From NCBI GenBank assembly GCA_003049485.1, contig PYST01000081.1, positions 22,589-86,588 on the forward strand: DNA of 64,000 nucleotides, in the 5' to 3' direction. Below the pieces are notes generated by a model. It did not search any database, was not told the origin of the DNA, and saw only the letters and a program-made list of their open reading frames with translations. The stretch comes from Ophioceras dolichostomum. Lineage: Eukaryota > Ascomycota > Sordariomycetes > Magnaporthales > Ophioceraceae. Position numbers and translations under genes: made by a program. Of this stretch, positions 1 to 10,303 are shown piece after piece. Every line of letters begins with the position of its first letter. The first letter of the stretch is position 1.

Positions 1-181
1 CCCCGCCCGGCCGTTTTCCCAAGCACACACGGTCTCGACACGCGCTCCGAAGTTGTCACACCGACGACAACATCACCGTTGAAGACTCTCGAGCTTGCTC
101 CCGTCTCGTGCAGCCCCCCGGACATATTCCCTCATAATTTAAACAGTCGTCGAAAGCACGCCATCGCACCCAACCGCCACA

Positions 182-974
182 ATGTCTGGAGAGGCGTGGC
201 TGTACCTCTTCGCGGTGTTGGTAAATGCCGTCAACCTGTTCTTGCAGGTGTTCTTTACCATCATGTACAGTGATCTGGAATGGTACGCCTCCTCCGCTTC
301 GCTGTCTTTTTCTTGCCCGGCTTCTTGCAGTATCCGGCGCGAATTTGGCGCATCCATCCCCTCGCTGCGTCTTGGGCTCTCTAAGGGGCTCGCTCTCGCA
401 TATTATATGGACTGCCAATGCTGACAATGAGCCTTGTGGAATAGTGACTACATCAACCCCATCGACCTTTGCAACCGCTTGAACACATATATCATTCCCG
501 AGGCCGCCGTGCATGGATTCTTGACGTTTATCTTCCTGATTAACGGATACTGGTTGCCGCTCATCCTCAACCTCCCACTCATGGGGTGGAACATCAAGAA
601 GTATGCCCCGCGAACACCCACACCCGGCGCATGCCCGCTCCCCGAGCGATATCATACCCTCTCGATGTCGCGCTTGCGTCTCACCTGACCCACAGGTCGC
701 GACATAGTCGTGAATCACGGACTGACCTGGGCACTCCTGTAGAATCGTTGACAACACCCACCTGTTGGACGCGACCGAGATCTTCCGGAAACTGAATGTC
801 CACAAGAAGGTACGGTGGCTCTCGCACTTCGCCCCATCCGGGCATGTGGTGCCATATACTGACCGACCTTTGTTCTTGTAGGAATCATTTACCAAGCTCG
901 GCTTTCACCTGATCATGTTCTTCTTCTACCTCTACAGCATGATCGTCGCCCTTATCAAGGATGAGTCGCACTAG
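182..974 (+). CDS. erv14: Erv14/cornichon family ER cargo receptor
   Basis: Four exons join in phase: 182-282, 445-600, 743-809 and 882-974, giving 138 aa, the usual size of Erv14. Seen: the first splice rebuilds a Cys codon so the protein reads DLECDYINP, the diagnostic cornichon motif. Hydrophobic segments lie near residues 5-30, 55-75 and 115-135, and the C-terminus is LIKDESH. Family knowledge: Erv14/cornichon proteins are small ER-Golgi membrane proteins that load transmembrane cargo into COPII vesicles, needed in yeast for polarised delivery of plasma-membrane proteins. The start is the first ATG of the frame and follows a CA-rich leader. All introns have GTAYG-type donors and AG acceptors. 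Nothing looks damaged. Function is by homology. Confidence 0.95.
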
Positions 975-2031
975 AAGCACTTCGCCCCATGACTTGGGCT
1001 TCGGGTCCAAACGATTATCGATCTCACGGATGGACAGATAACCACATTCTTCACACGAGTCGATAAACCAGTAAATACTACGAGAACGCAGCCGGGAATG
1101 GAACAAGGCCAGGGAGGAGGCCGGTTTCTGAGGCTGCTACCTGTACTGATGGATGCTGTCAAGGTTGATGTAGCCGTGTGGATGTTTGTGGGGAATAGGT
1201 GCTGTCCTAGAAAGGGGTGGGTTAAGATGGAAGGAGGCGGGGGTTTTGTTCTTTTCTCGTTCCCGTCGATTCCCACGGGTGCTGGATACACGGAAGATGG
1301 GACGCGCAAGCACAGCGCGATCTTTGCTGCTTGATACGATATTCACGAACTTTACACGGGATGGACTTTCAAAGAGAGCGGGGCAGGTGTCTGAAAGAAG
1401 CTAGCGAAGGAGCACTGATGGAATGGAAGGCGCTCTCTGCACATGATACCTTTCGGAGCCTTCGTACAGTTGGGATATTCACAAGTTCTCTGTCTGACAT
1501 TGTAAAAGCCTGCGGTACAATCGTCCCCGCCTACTACGTCGTGCCATGCTAGGAGCATTCCTTGTAGCAAGATGATGACGAAGCAGCTGTATCGTTGCTC
1601 CCTCACAGTACAGAGCTCTGGGTGTCAGCCAACTGACTCCACGTCGTTTGATGCGGCACCAGGCACCAGGCACCACGAAAACCAGGCAGTTAGTTCTCAA
1701 CATATCTCCTGAAAGAAACTTTAAAACTGAATTTGCCTGCATTCCATATGGGTGTATCCCGTGTTGTCGGGATCCGATTTCATGTCACGCACGTGACCTC
1801 GTGTGTGGCCAGGCTATCTGGAAGTACGAAATAAAGTTTTGCCTGCTTAGGTGTGGAGAAGTGGAGCCCACATGTACCTCCGTAGGCTTCACTCACGATT
1901 ACCTCCAGTCGTCCAGGTTAAATAAATCCGAACAACCTCCCGATCAACAAAGCCGAACAAGTCTGAGCTTCGACGTCAAAACGCAAGGAACCCAAGACGG
2001 CCTGCCGCATCGGATCTCGAGCTGCGACACT
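975..2031. other. Intergenic, erv14 to prp17
   Basis: I see no convincing gene here. It should hold the erv14 3' UTR and the prp17 promoter. An E-box CACGTGAC lies at 1790-1797, about 240 nt before the prp17 start. Confidence 0.6.
1790..1797. promoter_or_regulatory. E-box / bHLH-type site CACGTGAC
   Basis: CACGTGAC sits inside GTCACGCACGTGAC (1784-1797), about 240 nt upstream of the prp17 start. CACGTG is the core bound by fungal bHLH factors such as Cbf1. This is only a motif match; binding is not shown. Confidence 0.3.
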
Positions 2032-3678
2032 ATGTCTGGCTTCGGGGAGTATGCGCCGAACATGGTGCCGACCAATGCGCTCGTCGTGCGCAGCCAGGAA
2101 GAGCCCGACCACGAACTTACGAAGTACTCGGGCGAGGCGCTCTCGAAGCCACTGATCGGCCCCGTGAACCCGTTCCGCGACGACTCAACCGAGGGCCTCA
2201 ACTCTGCACAGAAGCGCAAGAAGAACGTGTTGACAGGCTACGCGGAGGAGACGTTTGTGTCGGAACACACATTCCGGAGCAAACACCGCGCAGTCGAGCG
2301 CCGTGGCGGCCCTGAGCGCGAGTTCCAGTCCGGCAAGGATGCCAAAGCTGAAGCCGCGCGAATACGAAAAACCCGCGAGGGAAAGGGCAACGCTCTCATC
2401 GCGGAGGGCGATGGCGAGTATAAAGGGCCCTGGGCGCGATACAAGGGCAGGCAAGAAGTCCAAGCGGCCGAGACGAGTGACCAGGACCAGGAGGAGGAGC
2501 TGGCCAGCGACGAAGAGTACGAAGTCGTCGAGGTCGATGAAGACGAGGATGAAGATGTGATCGAAAGCGGCACGGTCGTCAAGGCCCCCGCAGAGGCCCT
2601 GGCCAGGAGAAAAGAAGTCCAGGAACTCGGCGACGAGACGACCACATTCCACGGCTCGGAACTGCACGACTACCAAGGCCGGACATACATGCATGTCCCC
2701 CAAGATTTGGATATCGACCTACGCAAGGAGCCTGGCAGCTTCACAAACTACATACCAAAGAAGCTGGTACACACTTGGAAGTCCCACACCAAGGCAGTCA
2801 CGTCGCTGAACTTCTTCCCCAACTCCGGGCACCTTCTACTATCAGGCAGCGCGGACACGACGATCAAGATCTGGGACGTGTATCATCAGAAAGAGCTACT
2901 GCGGACGTGCTCGGGCCACAGCAAGGCGATCTCGGACCTCACGTTCAACACGGGCGGCGAGAAGTTCCTGTCTTCGTCGTACGACCGCATGATGAAGGTG
3001 TGGGACACGGAGACCGGCAAATGCCTGTCCAAGTTCACGACGGGCAAGACGCCGCACGTGGTCCGCTGGAACCCGACGTCCGAGCTGGGCCACGAGTTCC
3101 TGGCTGGCATGTCGGACAACAAGATCGTCCAGTTCGACACGCGCACCTCGGGCAGCTCGCCGGTGCAGGAGTACGACCACCACCTGGGGCCCATCAACAC
3201 CGTCACCTTCGTGGACGAGGGGCGACGCTTCATGACCACGTCCGACGACCGCACCCTGCGCGCGTGGGAATACGGCTTCGGCGTGCCGATCAAGTACATC
3301 GCGGAGCCGTACCTGTTCGCCATGACGCGGGCGGCGAAGCACCCGTCGCACAAGTACGTGGCCTACCAGAGCTCGGACAACCAGATCGTCGTGTACTCGA
3401 GCAACGACAAGTTCCGGCAGAACCGCAAGAAGAGCTTCAGGGGCCACAACAACGCCGGGTCCGGCATCGACATCGACATCAGCCCGGACGGCCAGTTCCT
3501 GGCCAGCGGCGACACGGGCGGCTACGTCTGCTTCTGGGACTGGAAGGCCTGCAAGATGTACCACAAGATCCAGGCTGCGGAGTCCGGGTCCGTCAGCTGC
3601 GTCAAGTGGCACCCGCAGGAGACGAGCAAGGTTGCCACTGCGGGGGCCGCCACTGGGGAGATCAAGTATTGGGATTAG
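2032..3678 (+). CDS. prp17: Pre-mRNA-processing factor 17 (Prp17/Cdc40), WD40 repeat
   Basis: Intronless, 548 aa from the ATG at 2032. The N-terminal ~240 residues are charged and include an acidic stretch near 165-185. From about residue 245 follow about seven WD40 repeats (for example SGSADTTIKIWD and SSSYDRMMKVWD), ending in IKYWD at the stop. The N-terminal motif around NPFRD, the FVSEHTF segment and the KSHTKAVTSLNFFP first blade are characteristic of Prp17/Cdc40. Family role: a second-step spliceosome factor acting after first-step catalysis, linked to cell-cycle progression through splicing of specific transcripts. The frame stays open upstream to an ATG at 1648, but that extension has no family-like sequence, so I use 2032. 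An A-rich stretch follows the stop and is probably 3' UTR. Confidence 0.93.
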   Translation: MSGFGEYAPNMVPTNALVVRSQEEPDHELTKYSGEALSKPLIGPVNPFRDDSTEGLNSAQKRKKNVLTGYAEETFVSEHTFRSKHRAVERRGGPEREFQSGKDAKAEAARIRKTREGKGNALIAEGDGEYKGPWARYKGRQEVQAAETSDQDQEEELASDEEYEVVEVDEDEDEDVIESGTVVKAPAEALARRKEVQELGDETTTFHGSELHDYQGRTYMHVPQDLDIDLRKEPGSFTNYIPKKLVHTWKSHTKAVTSLNFFPNSGHLLLSGSADTTIKIWDVYHQKELLRTCSGHSKAISDLTFNTGGEKFLSSSYDRMMKVWDTETGKCLSKFTTGKTPHVVRWNPTSELGHEFLAGMSDNKIVQFDTRTSGSSPVQEYDHHLGPINTVTFVDEGRRFMTTSDDRTLRAWEYGFGVPIKYIAEPYLFAMTRAAKHPSHKYVAYQSSDNQIVVYSSNDKFRQNRKKSFRGHNNAGSGIDIDISPDGQFLASGDTGGYVCFWDWKACKMYHKIQAAESGSVSCVKWHPQETSKVATAGAATGEIKYWD

Positions 3679-4783
3679 AAGAAGGAAAAAAAAAAAACAA
3701 GAAATTCAAAATAAAAATAAAATTGAGCGTCCTCTGTGTAACAGTATCGCTCTCCAAAGTTGGAGGCAATTTCCTCGTGCGGCTTGGTAAGGTCATGTAC
3801 CGATTTTTTTGTTTGATTTTTTTTCCCTGGTGGTGTTTGAAAGATACCCGATACAGGCCTACTTTTTTCTCATCATTTTGGCTACCAACCTCCCAACACA
3901 CGGAAGTAGAGCGAACAGAGCATTTTTAGCAGCGACATTGTGATCGGCGCATCGAATACGGAATGCCCCGAGCTTCTCGCTGTTTTATCAGTGTCTTTTC
4001 CTCCCTCACAGCAGTTCCAGACCCTCGGGCTGGCTTGGCGGCTGGTGCTAAACCTCTTCCGGCCGTATATGCCGGCGAGAGCAAACTCAGCTTTCCCGAT
4101 TCGACAATGTGGCTGACTTTATTGGCACCTTCCCTGTGCAGTCTCGTCTTCTCACTCGTCCAACGAGGCTGCCTCCAAACTGGTTTGTGGTCCGCTCTTT
4201 TTTTTCTCATGCCACCCACACGCTGCTGTGATGCGCGAAAAAACTGGCGGCCAGGTTTGGGGGAGGGCCAGACAGGTGATCAGTCCGTCCGTTGGTGTTA
4301 AAGACACTAGCGTTTACTTAGGAGGCTCAAGTCCTCCAAGATGAAGCCACAAGTCAAGTCATCCCGTCAATCATGAGGCGTAGCGTGTTTTTCTGGGTTT
4401 CTGCGCGCGAGCTGGAGATTGGCACCGTCTCTTTCCGTGAAGGCACCTGGGACAGCTCGTGGCGAGCCGCTCATGAGATTAGGTCTTCCGAGAGGCTAGA
4501 CCACGACCCCAGGTGGGATGGAGGTGGGATGGAGGGGGGGATGGAGGTCCAGCTGCCCGGCTCCCCAGTTGCACAGAAGCCGGTTGTGTACCGCCGTCTT
4601 TCAGCGGGAGCCACGACTTCCTACCCATGTATTAAATGCCTCTGGTCCCCCGTGCCCGCACCTCTCAGCCTTACCTCTTGTTCTGCTCATTTCATTTCAG
4701 TTTCTGGTGTCTAGTAGTAATGGGTCGCCCTTGAAGCCTGTTGTCACCCCGCCCCATCGTCCACTTTCGCTCCTACATGGGCC
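3679..4783. other. Intergenic, prp17 to membrane sensor-like gene
   Basis: A-rich sequence at 3680-3725 is probably the prp17 3' UTR. A G-rich direct repeat lies at 4511-4548. No credible gene is seen. Confidence 0.6.
4511..4548 (+). repeat. GGGATGGAGG short tandem repeat, possible G-quadruplex
   Basis: Three to four imperfect copies of GGGATGGAGG contain at least four runs of two or more G, including one run of seven. It lies about 240 nt upstream of the next gene on its coding strand. Quadruplex formation is inferred only. Confidence 0.5.
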
Positions 4784-7044
4784 ATGGCTTCAACATTCAG
4801 GAAGCTTCTGTTTCTAGCTCTTGTCCCAGCCGCTTTCTCGGCGGCGGGATCACATCACGAGCAGCCGTTCAAACGGAACGACTCCGGCCTGTCCGCGTCT
4901 GGTCAGGCGGGAAGCGCACTCCTAGTCTCCCCCAGATATGCCGACTCCAGTCTCCCGAGCTGGCTGACCGAGCCCCTGAGCCTCAACAAGCGGGCAACCT
5001 GCACCCAAGGGAAGGTCTACTGCTCCACCGCCACCGATGACTTCTGTATGAGGTGCGGAACCTGCTGCGGGGGCGGCAAATGCGCGTGGGACTTCGGCAA
5101 CTGCTGCGCCGGGGGCTCGACCTACTGCGACTGGGGCTTCTCCTGCTGCCCCGTCTCGGGTTGTTGCCACACGGATACGTCCTTTTGCTGCTCGACCTCG
5201 TCAAACGGCTGCTGTAAGAAGGGGACGGTCTGTGGGAGTAACGGCTGTGAGGGAACAGCGTAAGCTCCGATCTGCCTCTTCCTCGTACTTTTCGTCCGTT
5301 CAGCCCAGTGACGAGGCCCCCTGAGCATGATACTGATGTACCAGCAGCACCTTCGTCATCGAAGCCGTCAGTACGACTACGACATATTTCACCACCGACT
5401 ACATCTCCAAGACTACTACGACCACTTCTTACACCACCTTCGTCCAAACAACCGTGAAGTTTTCGACTAGCACGGTGATCAGCAGCGGTCTCGACACGGC
5501 GACGTCGGTTGTCTTCGAAACCTCTACAAGGTTTACCAAGCGCGATGTCCTTGAGCTTCCGACTCCGACTCCCACTCCCACTCCTACGCCAGGTCCTGCC
5601 TTCCGCCGTGGTGCACCCTATGCAAGCCCAGAGGCGCCCAAGCCGAGAGCGCTAACGGCAGGCCCTTTGATTCCCGGCATCGCAGCGGCCCAGGATGGGC
5701 TGGCTGCCATCGGCATTCTCAACAAGCGATTGGTCACATCGTACGCCTACATCTGGTCGTTTGTCTGGGTGGGATACACAAGCACGACGACCATCTACCG
5801 AACTACCTTCCTGCCTGTGACGAATCTGGTAACGTCGACCTCGATCATCACAAGCGTGAGCTATACCAATGCGAGAACGACTGTGGTCGTGACCTCCACT
5901 ATCGTGATAACGCTGCCGTCAGGCGGAGGGACCACCATTGTCGACAGCGGTCCGACGTCGTCAGATAAGGGCATTTCCGTGAACCCTGCTGACTCGACGG
6001 ATTCCGGGTCCGGGGGCAAGACCACGAGTAGGCCCGGCGAGAGTGCGGGTATCGGAGGCTCTGGGGGCTCTGTTTCCGGCAACGGCACCACCGTTGTCGT
6101 GGCGCCTGCTCCAGGGTCTTCAGACCTCAGCACTGCCGCCAAGGCTGGGTAAGCACCGGTTCCCGATGCCTAATTCCACCACTGACCCTTACCACCTTAC
6201 AAAAGGAGTCTATACCTGTAGATCCTTAGTTCGAGACTGCTAACTGAGCGGCTTGCTTTCCAGAATCGGTGCCGGGGCCGGGATCGGGGCCATCGCACTC
6301 GCCTTGGGCGCCTTCGCACTCGGCCACAAGCTGAGATCACGGAACAAGAACGGCAGCAGCGACAGCGGCACCACAGCAGCCATGAGCATCGCACCCATGA
6401 GCCCCGCCCCAATGATGAACACCCCAAGTCCCGGGTTTGGCGGCAGCAATGGCGGCGGGAGCACGCTGAGCTGGACCCCGCCCCCGCCTCCCCAGCAAGC
6501 CTTCCACAGCGGCAACTGGCAGGGCGGTGGTCCTCCCCCCGCGGCTGCGTTTGCTGTAGGTGGCGCCGCCGCCGGCACCAGCGCCGCCGCCATGGCCGCC
6601 CGCAACTCGCACCCGCACATGAGCTTCCACTCCACCTCCTCCCTCGGCGGCCGGCCCGGTGGCAGCATGAGCCCCGAGCCTGGGAACGGCGACGGCTTCA
6701 ACGGCGGCTGCTTCAACAGGGGCGCGTCGCCCGTGAGCACCGGCGCGTCGGAGATCATGACGACGGGCTACACCGTCCCCATCGCCCAGGCGGTCGAGGT
6801 GGGCTCCTCGGGGGTGGGCAGCTACGGGGGCGGCAATCCCCAGGTGGTGGTCGGCGGCCAGCACCATGAGATGCCCACTGGCGACACGCGGGGCTACTAC
6901 ACCGAGTACACCGAGATGCCGGCCACACCTATGCCGTCGCATCCTCCTCCGGCGCACGGCCAGTGGGCGGCGCAGCCGGGTTACCAGCCGGGTTATCAGC
7001 AGGGCTACGGGCCGGGCTATGGGCAGGGATATGGGCAAGGCTGA
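4784..7044 (+). CDS. Secreted cysteine-rich, Ser/Thr-rich single-pass membrane protein (sensor-like, orphan)
   Basis: Three exons: 4784-5259, about 5345-6148 and 6264-7044, about 686 aa. The second acceptor could also be 5348 or 5372; all three keep frame. Seen in order: a signal peptide (~1-20); a compact domain (~72-156) with 20 cysteines including six CC pairs; a long Thr/Ser-rich stretch with TTTTT tracts and a TPTPTPTPTP run; a Gly/Ala-rich hydrophobic segment starting IGAGAGIGAIALALGAFALG followed by basic HKLRSRNK, which fits a transmembrane stop-transfer; then a Pro/Gly/Ala-rich cytoplasmic tail ending in GYQPGY/GYGPGY repeats. The CC spacing resembles granulin-like or knottin-like folds, but I cannot name the family. 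The layout (Cys head, O-glycosylated stalk, one TM, disordered tail) matches fungal wall sensors of the Wsc/Mid2 type; that role is inference. Confidence 0.72.
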
Positions 7045-7739
7045 GGATAGTGGCACGGGGCTGGATCAAATTGCATTCACTATTTCTCCTAAGGGTTGGA
7101 AGGCTATTGTCTCTCTCGCATGGGATTAGGTAGCTTAGGTGACTCAGCGTCTATGGCTTCCCCTCAGTTTGTAATTTGCAGGTAACTACTAATGATATGG
7201 AAGCCACAAAGGCTATTATTCTTTCTTAATCTAAAGGCCTCTTAATTGGCTGACGTCGTCGGAGCAAACGGAGTCGGTGCGGTGAGTGAGTCGGCGGTAC
7301 CGGGCTCCCGGCGAGCTCCGTTGTACGCCGGCCGGCCGGACAAAGACAATGGCGGACGACAACCGTCCTGACCGAATGTCTCACCTCGGGAAATAAAACC
7401 GCATTCCTTCAAGGCGTCGGCCACCGCGTTCACTACGAGGAGAAGGTGGCAGTAGTAACTGGCAGTGGCCTCATCTAGGCCACCTACGACTACATAACGT
7501 AGACCGTAATCCCCAGCATTTGGAGACGACTCTCCTCCCTCCATCGCGCCCAAGCGTAACGTCATCGCTATCTCCTCGTCCGCTTTTCTCTATCAACAGC
7601 ATCAAAATATCCCGATCAGGCGTGTACCTCACTGGACCAACATCAAGGAAGAGATAAATCGCTTGCTCATCTCGCGGTCACAGGCCGACCTCAGAACATC
7701 ATCATCACGAAGCGTCGTCGCGCACTTCCGTTCGCACAC
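7045..7739. other. Intergenic
   Basis: No gene-like frame with consistent signals. It contains the 3' end of the sensor-like gene and the leader of the MYND gene. Confidence 0.55.
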
Positions 7740-7985
7740 ATGAGTCCGGTCTGCTCAGTCTGCCACGACACCCTGCTGCGCGTGGACTTGAAGCAGTGCT
7801 CGCGCTGCCACTACACGCGATACTGTGGCCATAAGTGCCAAGAGAAGGACAGGAAAGCCCACAAGCTGATCTGCGGCAAGAAGGCACAGAAGAAAACTAT
7901 TAAAGGCAGAGACAGCGACTCTGGGGAGAAGGAGGGCATCGCCAGTTCCATCCCGCCCCCAGAGAAGGAGGGGTTGACGGCCTAG
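7740..7985 (+). CDS. Small stand-alone MYND zinc-finger protein
   Basis: Intronless, 81 aa. Residues 5-45 form a complete MYND finger with all eight ligands in order: C5, C8, C20, C23, C29, C33, H41 and C45. The remainder is Lys-rich then a Ser/Pro-containing tail. MYND fingers are protein-interaction modules that bind proline-rich peptides; they usually sit in larger proteins (SET/MYND or MYND-fused enzymes). Here nothing else is present: the frame stops at 7983-7985 and I see no plausible downstream exon in the 480 nt before convergent dph2. It may be a genuine small adaptor or a remnant of a larger gene. The intact finger argues for function. Confidence 0.72.
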   Translation: MSPVCSVCHDTLLRVDLKQCSRCHYTRYCGHKCQEKDRKAHKLICGKKAQKKTIKGRDSDSGEKEGIASSIPPPEKEGLTA

Positions 7986-8464
7986 GTGTCTACACGACCG
8001 TCCCGAAAGGGATGGTCCATCATCAGCGGGTCCACATTCATCCTGAGATGCGGACGCCGCAAGACCCGTGCATATCCCCTCATCGTCGAGATGGGGGCAT
8101 AGCCGTCGTCGTTCATTCACCGTCGGTCGACAATCTGATCGATCGACTGACCAACCTGCCTTCCTCTCCGGCGCTTCTCCGCGATGCCTCCTTTATAGTT
8201 CCCTAAAATATGAGACTCGAGGACTCGAGAGGGCTGTCGCGTGAAGCGTAAATGCCGACGATGGCACACAAAGGTTAGGTATCTACCTTAGTTAGGTTGA
8301 GGGACCTAACAAGCGCATTGTGTTGCTGCTTTGACAAAGTGGAAACACAAAAACAAAGAGCTGGAGCGGTAATGGCTTTTTGGGTATTATGTCTCTCTTC
8401 AGCTTTTCTATCTTGGGTTAGGAAAATCAAATCACTAAATTTCTTTAGTCTCTGGAGATTCCTT
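7986..8464. other. Convergent intergenic, MYND gene and dph2
   Basis: Only 3' flanks of two convergent genes. No gene seen. Confidence 0.55.
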
Positions 8465-10303
8465 TTATGTGCGATCAGTCACGTCACCAACCGTATATCC
8501 CCTCGCGACCCCATTTAGGCCCTCCTCGACGGTCGTGCTCCGCTCGCCGTCGGGATCGAAGTCGCTTCCGAGCCCCATCCAGGTTCGTTGGGAGCGCAAG
8601 AACTCGGCGCCGGGACTCAAGACCCCGTTGATGGTGGCTAGCTCCGGCCTTGGCCGCAGGGTCAAGGCCCCCGCCCCCGTCTGGTTGTTTCGGGGCTGCT
8701 GACTAAGGCCGCCGTTTTCGCTTTCGCTTGTTTCTGACGACTTCTGCCGCCGCCGTTCCCGGTCAGGCGCGCGTATGGGTCGGCTCCGACTCACGAGCTT
8801 CCCGGTGCGCAGATCGAACTCGGGGACGTGGGACTCGTCCTCATCGTCGTCGGATCCACCATCCCCGATCGGCCTGTCGTCCATCTTGTGCTGGCTTTGA
8901 GATTCATGTTGTTCATCCGCTGACTCCTTTACCCCTTCGATGCCGCCCCACCAGCTCCCGCCCCAAACCCTCTCCTCGTCCTTCATCAGCGCGACCTCCA
9001 GCTCGAACGGCGTCACGGCAGGCCGGTAGAAGCTCGCGTCGTCCTCCACCAGGCTGCTCTCCCAGCAGCCGACCACGACCCAGCCGTCGATCTCGGCGAA
9101 GTTGGCCAGCTTGACCGGGTTGAGCTTGCCCACCACCACGGTGTAGCTCTTCTTCCCCGCGGCGGCGATGCGGCGCTTTATCGCGTCGATGGACGAGAGG
9201 TAGTTCGCCACCGAGAGGGTGTTGACCAGGATCCCGATGATGCCGGCCGTTGCCAGGGTCAGCACCTTGGCGTACCGTCTGCCTAGTAGCCGGCGCGCCG
9301 TCTGGGCCGCGGAGGCGGCATCGGAGATGTCGTGAGATGACACAACCGATGTGCTAGCCGTGGGGAAGACGCGGAGGGACTTCGCACGCGTTGACAAGGC
9401 TAGGAGGAGGGAGGTCGGAGGCAGGGAAATGTGGAAGACGTCGTATTGTGCCAGATCCGTTGCCCCTTCGCCCCCCTCACAGTCCACCTCCTTGCCTTCC
9501 GCGTCGATGAGCGTCCTATTAGGTAGCTTTCCCAACGGACTCCTAGCCACGGACGTAGATAACACCGCCGAGTAGCCCATTTCCCTGACTTGCAAGTAGA
9601 GCGAGGGCAGATGGTCCTGATAAGTGACGTCCGCCACGAGCACAACCTTGCTGTCCCTATCCGGGAACTCCTTCTCGAACTCTCGTACAACGGCAGCGTG
9701 GTCGAGCCGGTGTTTAGTAAAGACATAAATGACCGGCAGCCTCGACGTGGGAGACAGACAGGACCGGCCATAGTGCACGACCACGTCGGCGTCGATGTGC
9801 TCGGCAGCCACCTCGTCGACGCAGCAAGCGCTGTACGACGTGTCGGCCAGTATGTAAATCCTGTCGACCGCCGCAACTGCCGCCGCTGCCGCCGCCGCTC
9901 CTGTTCCGGGTGTAGCAGTAGACCCAGACTTACTGCCGTTCACAGCGGAAGCTGGTGTGGTGGTGGTGGTGGTGGTGGTGGTGGTGGTAGTAGTAGTAGT
10001 AGTGGTCTCAAACGCTTTCTGCTGCAGCAACCCATCTAGCTCCAGCCTCAGCAAAGCGGCTACGGAGGGGGCGTCGTGAAGCATGTGGTCCGGGAACTGC
10101 AGCGCTATCCGCCTCCGGTTGCCGTCCCGGAGCTCCCGCGCCGTCCTCGCGATCTCGTACACCTCCCGGAGCTCATCGTCGGTCACATGTTCGACCTGGC
10201 CTGTGTCCTGGGGCACGTCGCTCTCGACGTGCTCGAAGAGGCCTTCTGCAGGGGTAGAAAGTACCGGCGGGGCTGTGAGTTCGTCGGCCATCGCAGCATC
10301 CAT
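8465..10303 (-). CDS. dph2: Diphthamide biosynthesis protein 2 (Dph2)
   Basis: Intronless on the minus strand, 612 aa. Dph1 and Dph2 form the radical-SAM-like 4Fe-4S complex that transfers the 3-amino-3-carboxypropyl group from SAM to a histidine of elongation factor 2, the first step of diphthamide synthesis. Seen: the N-terminal IALQFPDHML strand, the family motif ADTSYSACCVDEVAAEH followed by VVHYGRSCLSP with conserved cysteines, and a C-terminal domain with VVVGKLNPVKLANF and WVVVGCWESSL. A threonine run of about 18 residues (plus-strand GGT/AGT repeat at 9957-10009) plus an Ala-rich stretch is inserted between the first strand and the cysteine motif, where no catalytic element is expected. 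The C-terminal ~120 residues are acidic then basic and probably disordered. Start at 10303 precedes the conserved region by about 40 residues. Confidence 0.93.
   Translation of the reverse strand: MDAAMADELTAPPVLSTPAEGLFEHVESDVPQDTGQVEHVTDDELREVYEIARTARELRDGNRRRIALQFPDHMLHDAPSVAALLRLELDGLLQQKAFETTTTTTTTTTTTTTTTTPASAVNGSKSGSTATPGTGAAAAAAAVAAVDRIYILADTSYSACCVDEVAAEHIDADVVVHYGRSCLSPTSRLPVIYVFTKHRLDHAAVVREFEKEFPDRDSKVVLVADVTYQDHLPSLYLQVREMGYSAVLSTSVARSPLGKLPNRTLIDAEGKEVDCEGGEGATDLAQYDVFHISLPPTSLLLALSTRAKSLRVFPTASTSVVSSHDISDAASAAQTARRLLGRRYAKVLTLATAGIIGILVNTLSVANYLSSIDAIKRRIAAAGKKSYTVVVGKLNPVKLANFAEIDGWVVVGCWESSLVEDDASFYRPAVTPFELEVALMKDEERVWGGSWWGGIEGVKESADEQHESQSQHKMDDRPIGDGGSDDDEDESHVPEFDLRTGKLVSRSRPIRAPDRERRRQKSSETSESENGGLSQQPRNNQTGAGALTLRPRPELATINGVLSPGAEFLRSQRTWMGLGSDFDPDGERSTTVEEGLNGVARGYTVGDVTDRT
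9957..10009 (-). repeat. Trinucleotide repeat encoding poly-Thr in Dph2
   Basis: Plus strand (GGT)n then (AGT)n, read as ACC/ACT threonine codons in the gene. It is a likely length-variable tract that keeps the frame. Confidence 0.85.

Noticed and set aside
1648..2031. Upstream in-frame extension of Prp17 by 128 codons
   Set aside because: The text has no Prp17-like sequence and contains the E-box and promoter-like DNA; the family begins close to the MSGFGEYAPN start.
2775..3929. 384-codon frame overlapping Prp17
   Set aside because: Shadow frame of a GC-rich WD40 gene; composition is Arg/Pro/Gly/His-rich with no domain.
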